Source: Clostridia bacterium | GTDB lineage: Bacteria; Bacillota_A; Clostridia; Christensenellales; Aristaeellaceae | DNA length: 6,582 bases | Direction: 5' to 3' | NCBI GenBank assembly: GCA_900754775.1 | Contig: CAAEDZ010000342.1 | Coordinates: forward strand, 1 to 6,582 | Shown here: piece by piece, positions 1-6,582 of the stretch | Layout of the letters: every line of letters begins with the position of its first letter | Position numbering within the stretch: the first letter of the stretch is position 1 | Position numbers and translations under genes: made by a program | Notes under the pieces: model-generated | Databases searched by the model: none | Seen by the model: the letters and a program-made list of their open reading frames with translations, nothing else | What the model was told of the DNA's origin: nothing

Positions 1-3000
1 GCGCGGCACGGTCTGCTGGTGGCTCTACGAAGACGATGGCCGTTCGGCGCTGGCCGGCCGGCTGGGCTCCCGCGCGCGCCTGCCGCGCATGGCGCCCGAT
101 CCGCGCGGCCATAAGCTCATCGCCGCGCAGGCGCTGCTGGCGGCGGCATTGTTTGCCCTCTACGCCGGCATCGCGCGCAGCTGGCTGGTAACGATGCTGG
201 GCGTGCCGCTCGCGTGGTGCGCGGCCATGCAGCTCATCGGCCGCCTTTCCGCGCGCCTCGTCCGCCCGCGCCGCCTGCTCAAGCTCCGCCCGGACGCGCT
301 GGGGGAGGAGGGGCGGCTGCTGGTCGTGGTGCCGGCGCTGCTCAGCTCCACGCAGCGCGCCCTCGAACTCTGCGACGGGCTTGAGACCCTTGGCTGCCTC
401 GACGACGCCGATGACGCCGCCTACCTCCTCCTCGGCGATTTTCGCGACGGCCCCGCCGCTACGGAGGCGGACGATGCGGAGATACTGTCCGCCGTCCGCG
501 CCCGCGTCCGCGCCATGAACGAGCGCGCCGGGCGGGAGAAGTACTTCTACCTGCACCGCGAGCGCAGCTTTTACGCCCCGGACCAGCGCTGGATGGGCCG
601 CGAGCGCAAGCGCGGCGCGCTGATGGCGCTCAACCGCCTGCTGCTGGGCGAGCGCGACGCCCACAGGGCCTTCGCCGCCGAAGGCGAGGCCTGCGAGCGC
701 CTTGCCGGGCGCTTCCATCTGGTGGCGACGCTCGACGCCGATACCCGCGCGCTCCCCGGCACGGTCCACGCCCTCGCCGGAGCGCTTCTGCACCCCCTCA
801 ACCGCCCGCATGTGGAGAACGGCGCGCGGCGCGGTTACGCCATCGTGCAGCCGAACATGGAACTGTCCGCTTCGGCGGTCAAAAACGGCTTCATCCGCCT
901 CTTTGCCGGGCGCGGCGGCATGGACGGCTACCCCGTCACCGTCTCCGAACTCTATCAGGACGTCACCGGCCATGGCACCTTTGGCGGCAAGGGCGTCTAC
1001 GACGTGCGCGCCTTCATGGCCGCGGTGGAGGGCAAGCTGCCCGAGGGCCGCATCCTCAGCCACGACCTCATCGAGGGCGAACTGGCCGGCGCGGCTTTCG
1101 CGGGCGACATCTCCTTTTACGACGGCTTCCCGGAGACTTTCTCCTCCTGCCTCAAGCGCCTCGAGCGCTGGACGCGGGGCGACTGGCAACTGCTGCCCTT
1201 CCTCTTCCGCCGCGGCCTTTCCGGCCTTTCGCGGCTCAAGCTGCTGGACGATCTTCTGCGCTCGCTGGCCCAGCCCGCGCTGTTTACGCTCCTTGTGCAG
1301 GGCATCTGGTTCGACCTGCGCCCCGCCTTTGCCCTCGGCGTGCTATACGCCTTTCTCGACCCCTTGACGCACCTGTTTCGCGGCGGCCCCGACGCCTGGC
1401 GGCGGGCTATCTTGCGGCTGGCGGCGCTGCCCTGCACGGCGGCGGCGCTCTTTGGCGCGGTCGCGCGCACGCTCTTCCGCCTCGCGTTCACGAAAAAGCA
1501 CATGCTCGACTGGGTGACTTCCGCCGACGCCGCCGCCGGCGGCACGCGCGTGGGCACGGCCTGCCGCGTGGGGGCCATCCTCTGCGCGCCGGGGCTGTTC
1601 ACTGCGGCGTGGCTGCTGCCCTCGCTGGCGCTCATCGCCCTCTTTCTCGTCGCCCCGGGCATGCTGCGCGATCTGCAAGGCGCGTCCACCGACGACCGCG
1701 AGCCTCTGACCGCGCGGCAGATCGGCGCGCTCACGCTTCTGGCGCGGGAGACGTGGGGCTTTTTTGAGACCTTCGTCACCGAACGGGAGAACTCCCTGCC
1801 GCCGGACAACGTGCAGGTCGATCCCGCCATCGGCGCGGCCCGCCGCACATCGCCCACCAACATCGGCCTCTACCTGACCGCCTGCCTCGCCGCGCGCGCC
1901 CTCGGCTTTATCCGCGATGGGGAATTGCGCGAACGCCTCACTGCCACGGTGGAGACGCTCGAGCGCATGGAAAAATGGCGCGGCCAGCTCTACAACTGGT
2001 ACGACATCGACACCCTGCGCCCCTTGCGCCCGCGCTACGTCTCCTCCGTGGACAGCGGCAACCTCGCCGCCGCGCTTCTGACCTGCGCCGCGTGGGTGCG
2101 CGCGCTCGACGCGCCGCTCGCCCGCCGCCTGCGCGCGCTGGCGACGGATATGGACTTTACCGCCCTCTACGACAAGGAGCGCAAGCTCTTCCGTATCGGC
2201 GCGGATGTGGAAAACGACCGCCTCAGCGCCTCGCACTACGACCTGTTGGCCTCGGAATCGCGCATCCTCAGCTATGTTTCGATGATGCTGGGGCAGGTGG
2301 AGCCCAAGCACTTCCGCCGCCTCGCCCGCCCCTGCGTGCGCCTTGGCAAAACACAGGCGCTCGTCTCCTGGAGCGGCACCATGTTTGAATACCTGATGCC
2401 GGAACTGTTCATGCGCTCGCGTCCCGGCACGCTGCTCAACGAGAGCGCCCGCGCCGTCGTGCGCCTGCAAAGGCAGTTGGGCGAGGCTCGACAGCGCCCG
2501 TGGGGCGTGAGCGAATCTGGCTACCACGCCTTTGATATGCACCTGAACTACCAGTACCGCGCCTTTGGCCTGCGCGAAGTGGCGCTGGGCGGCGGCGCGC
2601 GCCAGAGCGTGGTCGCGCCCTACGCCTCGCTGCTGGCGCTGTGCGTCTGCCCCGGCAAGGTTGCGGACAACGTGCTGGCCATGCGCGAAGCGGGCTGGGC
2701 GGGAGCATACGGCTTTTTTGAGGCCGCCGATTATACCGGCGCGCATTCGGGCGAAGGACCGAAGCTGGTCAGAAGCTATATGGCCCACCATCAGGGCATG
2801 GCGCTGGCGGCTCTGGCCAACGCGCTGGCGGGCGACGCCATTTCGCGCTGTTTCGAGAGCATCCCCGAGGCCCGCGCCCTCTCGCTTTTGCTGGAGGAAA
2901 AGCCCTTCGCCCGCGTGAAACTGCGCCGGCGGCGCGAGGCGCTCGCGCCCGGAAACGCGCGCCGCGCCGAGGATCGCGTGCTGCGCGTGGCGCGCTGCGA

Positions 3001-6000
3001 GAACCGCCTCGTAGACGCGCATCTGCTCTTCGGCGCGGGGGCCACGGCGCTGTTTACCGCCCGCGGCTGCGCGCTCTATGCCCGCGAGGGCGTGCTGGCC
3101 AGCCGCTGCTTTGGCGACCTGCTTGACCCGCGCGGCGACATCCGCCTCACCGCCCGCACACCGCGCGGCGAGGAAGCCGGGCTTTCGCAGGGCCGCGCCC
3201 GCTTCGAGGCCGGCGGCGCGCAGTATGAACAGGCCCTCGACGGCGTGGACATCTCCCTCAACGCCTGCCTCTCGCCTGAGGATGGCACGCTCTTTCACGC
3301 CGTGCGCCTGCGCAACGGCGCGCCCACGGCGCGGGAAACAGAGCTGACGCTCTCCTTTCCCGTGGCCCTCTGCCACCGCGACGACTGCTGGGCGCACCCC
3401 GCCTTTCAGAGCCTTTTCGTCGCCTCCGCGCGCACGGAAGGGGGCGCGCTCGTCTTCACGCGCCGTCCGGGCGCTCCGGGCCGCTGCCCTTGGGCGCTCG
3501 CGGCGCTGGCTACGGGCGGGGAAGTGACGTGGGAGACCGACCGCGCCCGCTTCGAGGGCCGCGAAGGCCGAACCCCGCGCGCGCTTTCCGGCACGCTCGG
3601 CTGCACGCTCGACCCCTGCGCCGCGCTGCGCCTGCGGGTGCGGCTGGAGGCGGGGGAGACGCGCGATGTACACTTCGCCGTCGCCCTCATCCCCCCGGAG
3701 GACGTGGATCTCTGGCAGGAGCGCAACGCCCCGGAGGCCGCGCCGCAGCGCGCCCGCCGCCTCGCCGTCACGCAGGCGCGGGCGATGCTGGGCTTCACCG
3801 GCCTGAATGCCGCCGCCTACCACCTGCTCGACCGCGCCTCGGCCTTTCTGCTCGACGCGCGCCTCGCCGCACGCGCCCGCGAAGACGGCCCCGGCGGCAA
3901 CATCAGCCGCGGCGAACTGTGGGCCATGGGCATCAGCGGCGATCTGCCCATCCTCTGCGCCTTCATCTCCGGCCACGCCCGGCTGCCGCTGGCCCGCGAG
4001 GCCGTGCGCGCCCACGACTTTTACCGAACCATGGGCGTCGAGAGCGACCTTGTGCTTGTCAACGACTATGGCAACGACTACGAACAGCCCGTGCGCGACG
4101 CCCTGCGCGACATGATCGCCGCCTCGCACCTGCGCGACCGCAGCGGCGCGCGCGGCGGCGTACACCTGCTCGATGGCGCGCAGCTCTCGCCCGCACAGCG
4201 GGAAACGCTCGCCCGCGTCGCGGCGCTGTCCTTCGCGGACGGGGCGCCCTTCCACGCGCAACTGCGCGCCCAACTGGCGGCGCTGGAATTTGGCGGCCGC
4301 GCCGCCTACCAGCCCATGGAGGCGCGCTCTGTAAAGCTGCCGCCCGTCAGGCGCGCCCTCTTCAACGGCTATGGCGGCTTCGCGGCGGACGGTTACGCCA
4401 TCGACGCTTCTGAGCCGCTCCCCGCCGCATGGTCGAACGTGCTGGCGGGAGAGAACTTCGGCATGCTCGTCACCGAGCGCGGCGGCGGCTTCCTCTTTGC
4501 CCGCAACAGCCGCATGGAGCGCCTCACGCCCTTTTTGAATGACCCTCTGCGCGAGGGCTGGGGGCTGACGCTCTACCTCGCCGACGAGCGCAGGGGCGCA
4601 TACGCGCGCCTTCTGCCCGGCGAAGCGCCCCGCGCGCCCTTCCGCGCCACCCACGCGCTGGCCTGTTCCCGCTTTTTGAGCGGCGCGGACGGACTGCGCT
4701 TTGAAACGGCGCTCTATGTCCGCCCTGACGCGGACGCCCTCGGCGTCGAAGTCACGGTGCGCGATCTGTCCGGAAAAGACCGCGAGTACGCCGTCACTGC
4801 CTTTATCGACTGGCTTCTGGGTGTGGACGCGCGCGACGCCGCGTGGCTGCGCACATGGAACGAGGACGGCGTCTGTCTGGCGCGCGGCGCGATGCCGGGC
4901 GTCGGCTACCTCGCCGCGCTCGACGCCCCGGCGGAAGCGGGCGCGGAGCGCGCGGCCTTTCTCGGCAACGGCGGCATTTTGCGCCCGGACGGCCTCTTTG
5001 AAAAGCGCGGCGGCAAGCGCGGCTGGGCGCTGAAAGCGCGCCTCTTTCTGGCGGCGGGCGAGGAAGCGAAGCTCTGTTTCGCCGCCGGCTGGGCGCGGAG
5101 CCGTGAGGACGCCCTCAAAGCCGTCGAAACGCTGCGCGAACGCCCCTCGGCGCTGACGGAAGCGGAGAAAGCGTGGCAGACGCGCCTGAACGCCCTGCGC
5201 GTCGAGACCGGCGACGAAGCCCTCGACCGCCTCTTCCCGTGGCTTGTCAAGCAGGCGCTCGACGCCCGCGTCCGCGCCCGCGCCGGGCTCTATCAGGCCG
5301 GCGGCGCCTATGGCTTCCGCGACCAGTTGCAGGATATGCTCCTGCTCATGCACTTTGAGCCATCCCTCGCCCGCGAACACCTCCTTTTCTGCGCGGCGCG
5401 GCAGTTTGCCGCCGGCGACGTTTTGCACTGGTGGCACATGCCCTGTTCCGGCGTGCGCACGCGCATCTCGGACGACCGCCTCTTTCTGCCCTACGCGGCG
5501 GCAGCCTACGTGCGCCTCACCGGCGACGCGGGGGTGCTGCGCGAGCGCGTCCCCTACCTGCGCGACGTACCCATCCCCGAGGGCAAGGCCGACTGGTACG
5601 GCCCCGCCGAAGTCTCGGAGGAAACAGGTACGCTCCACGACCACTGCATGCGCGCCTTTCGCTTGAGCGCCAGCCTGACCGGCGAACACGGCCTCGCCCT
5701 CATGGGCGCGGGCGACTGGAACGACAGCATGGACCGCGTCGGCGCGCAGGGGAAGGGGGAGAGCGTCTGGCTTTCGCAATTTCTCTCCGTAGCCGCGACG
5801 AACTACGCCGAAGTCGCCCCGGACGATGCCGACCGCGCGTATCTCAACGCCCTCGCGGCGCAGATGAACGCCGCCGTGGAGGAGTTTGGCTGGGACGGAA
5901 ACTGGTATCTGCGCGCCTACGACGACGAGGGCCGCAAACTGGGCGCGGCCTCCGCGCCCGCCTGCCGCATCGACGCCATCTGTCAGGCGTGGGCGGCGCT

Positions 6001-6582
6001 CTCCGGCCTCGACGCCGCGCGCGTCGCCCGGGCGCTGGACGCGGCCTGGGAACAGCTCGTCGATGAAGAACACGGCCTTGTCAAGCTGCTGACGCCGCCC
6101 TTCGACAAAGACGGCTTCGACCCCGGCTATATCCGCGCCTATCCCCCGGGCGTGCGCGAAAACGGCGGGCAGTACACCCACGCGGCCTGCTGGCTGCTGC
6201 TTGCCTGCATCCACACCGGGCAGGAAGCGCGCGCCCACCGCCTCCTCAAGCTGCTCGCGCCCACCGCGCACGCCGCCACGCGCGAGGCGGCCGACCGCTA
6301 CCGCGTCGAACCCTACGTGCTGGCCGGAGACGTCTACGGCGAACCGCCCTACGCGGGCCGCGGCGGCTGGACGTGGTACACCGGCGCGGCAGGCTGGTAT
6401 CTCCAGTGCGTCCTCGCCCTGCTGGGCTACGAGCGGCGCGGCGAGGAAGTCCGCCTCCGCGCCCTTCTGGGCGATTGGCCGCAGGCGGCGGTGACGGTGC
6501 GCTTTGGAAACAGCGAATACCGCCTCGTCTGCCGCCGCGAGGCGCGCGGCATTACCCTCGACGGCGCGAGCGTTCTCGGCGA
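1..6582 (+). CDS. ndvB: Cyclic beta-1,2-glucan synthase (GT84 / glycoamylase-like cyclase / GH94), internal fragment open at both ends
   Basis: Codons run from base 2 to 6580 (2,193 residues) with no stop; start and stop both lie outside. The family makes cyclic beta-1,2-glucan from UDP-glucose at the inner membrane; the product is normally exported to the periplasm or outside. Seen in order: two hydrophobic segments (residues 39-82); GT84 motifs LDADT (244-248), SHDLIEG (353-359) and RLERWTRGDWQ (386-396); more membrane segments (427-556); RTSPTNIG (615-622) and NWYD (665-668); glycoamylase-like motifs YDLLASE, SWSGTMFEYLMP, WGVSES and YMAHHQGM (746-933); HPAFQSLF (1132-1139) and GISGDLPI (1310-1317); NGYGGF (1455-1460); and GH94 motifs FRDQLQD, HWWH, GDWND, PPGVRENGGQYTH and WYTGAAGW (1772-2132). 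Order and spacing match NdvB/Cgs proteins of about 2,800-2,900 residues. The symbol is family-level; true orthology to rhizobial ndvB is not shown. A linear beta-1,2-glucan product is the main alternative. No neighbouring gene is visible, so operon context and export partner are unknown. Confidence 0.93.
116..247 (+). other. Two N-terminal transmembrane segments preceding the GT84 domain
   Basis: Residues about 39-58 (leucine/alanine-rich, after His-Lys) and about 61-82 (beginning Trp-Leu-Val) are hydrophobic and separated by a short Arg-Ser hinge. The basic run after the second one, with several Arg and Lys around residues 83-97, suggests by the positive-inside rule that the following glycosyltransferase domain is cytoplasmic, as expected for an enzyme using UDP-glucose. 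Residues 1-36, including Trp-Trp at 6-7 and an acidic Glu-Asp-Asp patch, belong to the poorly conserved N-terminal part and I cannot assign them. Segment ends are judged by eye. Confidence 0.7.
317..1250 (+). other. GT84 glycosyltransferase domain (beta-1,2-glucosyl transfer from UDP-glucose)
   Basis: This is a GT-A-type processive synthase domain. It opens with the strand LLVVVPALLSS (residues 106-116), typical of the nucleotide-binding start. The catalytic series is complete: a candidate first aspartate in LLGDFRD (143-149), the metal/UDP-binding DxD in LDADT (D245, D247) followed by HPLNRP (264-269), the acceptor-side aspartate in SHDLIEG (D355), and the RxxRW motif (R386, R389, W390) inside RLERWTRGDWQ. 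KGVYDV (330-335) is another conserved family block. In characterised homologues this domain elongates a linear beta-1,2-glucan. Brucella and Agrobacterium work also describes a protein-linked intermediate; nothing in this window tests that. Confidence 0.9.
1280..1670 (+). other. Membrane segment cluster after the GT84 domain
   Basis: Three or four hydrophobic stretches follow the RxxRW motif: residues about 427-455, which may be two helices split near Asp-Leu-Arg; about 473-493; and about 523-556, which may be two helices separated around Leu-Leu-Pro. Between the third and fourth lies HMLDWVTSADA (500-510), which matches the conserved Leu-Glu-Trp-x-Thr-x-Ala-Asp-Ala block found at this place in cyclic glucan synthases. 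A GT84 domain flanked by membrane helices agrees with the known topology, in which catalytic parts face the cytoplasm. The exact helix count was not computed. Confidence 0.72.
1700..2935 (+). other. Central glycoamylase-like cyclisation module (Pfam Glycoamylase type; GH189-like)
   Basis: The first part carries RTSPTNIG (residues 615-622), LYNWYD (663-668) and VSSVDSGNL (680-688), a block always found ahead of the glycoamylase-like part in NdvB proteins. The core has YDLLASESR (746-754), SWSGTMFEYLMP (789-800), PWGVSES (833-839), a QYRAFG stretch, GFFEAADYT (904-912) and YMAHHQGM (926-933), the signature of an (alpha/alpha)6-barrel glycoamylase-like fold. Recent work on a Thermoanaerobacter enzyme assigned ring closure by transglycosylation to this module. 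Conserved glutamates E752, E796, E838 and E907 are candidates for the catalytic pair; E752 and E838 seem most likely to me, but that is inference. No deletion or broken motif is seen. Confidence 0.85.
2960..4310 (+). other. First GH94-type beta-sandwich (NdvB repeat 1) plus helical linker
   Basis: Residues about 987-1257 form a strand-rich region with motifs specific to NdvB: HPAFQSLF (1132-1139), ETDRARFEGR (1178-1187) and a Leu-Asp-Pro-x-x-x-Leu-Arg block just after. It corresponds to the first of the two Glyco_transf_36-type domains in these synthases and probably binds glucan. Residues about 1258-1436 are helical and contain LWAMGISGDLPI (1306-1317), a block strongly conserved across the family. 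No catalytic role is established for this part; it appears to be a structural or carbohydrate-binding half-copy of the GH94 architecture. Confidence 0.8.
4340..5165 (+). other. Second GH94 N-terminal beta-sandwich (NdvB repeat 2)
   Basis: LFNGYGGF (residues 1453-1460), a Trp-Ser-Asn-Val / Asn-Phe-Gly block (around 1480-1490), NSR (1502-1504) and RLTPFLNDP (1507-1515) follow the standard N-terminal sandwich of GH94 phosphorylases. The family pattern is Phe-Asn-Gly-x-Gly-Gly-Phe, then Asn-Ser-Arg-x-x-x-Leu-Thr-Pro-Trp-x-Asn-Asp-Pro. In this copy Phe1511 replaces the usual Trp. The domain packs against the phosphorylase barrel and shapes the active-site entrance in solved GH94 structures. Paired with the preceding repeat, it gives the double-sandwich layout expected of cyclic glucan synthases. 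Confidence 0.85.
5166..6460 (+). other. GH94 phosphorylase catalytic (alpha/alpha)6 barrel
   Basis: The barrel holds YGFRDQLQD (residues 1770-1778), LHWWH (1808-1812), TRISDDRLFLPY (1820-1831), GAGDWNDSMDRVG (1902-1914), a GESVWL block soon after, PPGVRENGGQYTH (2048-2060), YRVEPYV (2100-2106) and WTWYTGAAGWY (2123-2133). By analogy with cellobiose phosphorylase, the second Asp of DWND (D1908) should be the general acid. His2060 and the Thr-Gly-Ala-Ala segment sit where phosphate is bound. In cyclic glucan synthases this domain shortens linear beta-1,2-glucan by phosphorolysis, releasing glucose-1-phosphate, and so controls ring size. All these residues are intact, so activity is expected. 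Confidence 0.9.
6461..6582 (+). other. Start of the C-terminal GH94 cap domain, cut by the window end
   Basis: After the barrel, residues about 2154-2193 read as a strand-rich region (Ala-Val-Thr-Val-Arg-Phe, Tyr-Arg-Leu-Val-Cys, Ile-Thr-Leu-Asp-Gly), resembling the small C-terminal beta domain that closes GH94 phosphorylases. In homologues this domain ends shortly after a Leu-x-Asp-Asp-Gly block and a final strand, so the stop codon should lie within roughly the next hundred codons. Nothing in the last bases suggests a frameshift or early stop. Confidence 0.7.

Noticed and set aside
702..1367. 221-residue + strand frame starting inside the GT84 domain
   Set aside because: It reads the DxD-to-RxxRW region out of frame; the true motifs are all in the frame beginning at base 2.
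1117..1863. 248-residue minus-strand frame
   Set aside because: It overlaps the end of the GT84 domain and the membrane cluster of the sense gene, and its Arg/Ser/Ala-rich product has no recognisable feature.
3490..4413. 307-residue + strand frame overlapping the synthase
   Set aside because: Its composition is dominated by Arg, Ala, Gly and Pro, as expected when GC-rich codons are read out of frame, and the family motifs continue unbroken in the main frame across this stretch.
1343..6271. 1,642-residue minus-strand open frame as a real gene
   Set aside because: It is in exact antisense register with the clearly recognisable sense gene, has low-complexity Arg/Ala/Gly-rich composition and no motif; its openness follows from missing TTA/CTA/TCA codons.
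1..6582. Frameshift or pseudogene in the synthase
   Set aside because: I read the frame through the whole window and found no stop; the motifs of all domains stay in the same frame and correct order.
1..6582. Promoters, terminators, RNA genes, CRISPR arrays or insertion sequences
   Set aside because: Every base lies inside the open coding frame, and I saw no tandem repeat array, tRNA-like fold or terminal inverted repeats; GC-rich runs such as repeated GCG/CGC are codon composition.

Overview
The whole window is one protein-coding region. A single + strand frame (codons starting at base 2, 5, 8...) is open from the first base to the last: 2,193 complete codons, no stop, and neither the true start nor the true stop in view. 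I read the frame end to end. It carries an unbroken, correctly ordered series of motifs of the cyclic beta-1,2-glucan synthase family (NdvB/ChvB/Cgs). The window is therefore an internal slice of one giant gene. Compared with family members of about 2,800-2,900 residues, a few hundred N-terminal residues and probably fewer than 150 C-terminal residues are missing. Residue numbers below count from the codon at base 2.

Layout, 5' to 3': (1) two hydrophobic segments (about 116-247); (2) a GT84 glycosyltransferase domain with the D, DxD, D, RxxRW signature (about 317-1250); (3) a second cluster of membrane segments (about 1280-1670); (4) a central glycoamylase-like module, the cyclisation domain (about 1700-2935); (5) a first GH94-type beta-sandwich (about 2960-3770) followed by a helical stretch (about 3771-4310); (6) a second GH94 N-terminal sandwich (about 4340-5165); (7) the GH94 phosphorylase catalytic barrel (about 5166-6460); and (8) the beginning of the C-terminal cap, cut off by the window end.

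Expected division of labour, from family knowledge: the membrane-anchored GT84 domain polymerises glucose from UDP-glucose into a linear beta-1,2-glucan, the central module closes the chain into a ring by transglycosylation, and the GH94 domain trims the chain by phosphorolysis and so sets ring size. All the key motifs I could check are present, so the protein looks functional and not decayed.

Organism: the DNA is very GC-rich, with third positions almost all G or C. About 40 cysteines are spread through the protein, and the motifs differ in detail from those I recall for rhizobial and Brucella enzymes. I lean towards a high-GC anaerobic bacterium, possibly a clostridial-type Bacillota, but this is weak inference. 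There is no intergenic DNA, RNA gene, promoter, terminator, repeat array, CRISPR or mobile element in the window. The many other open frames, including a very long antisense one, are by-products of base composition.
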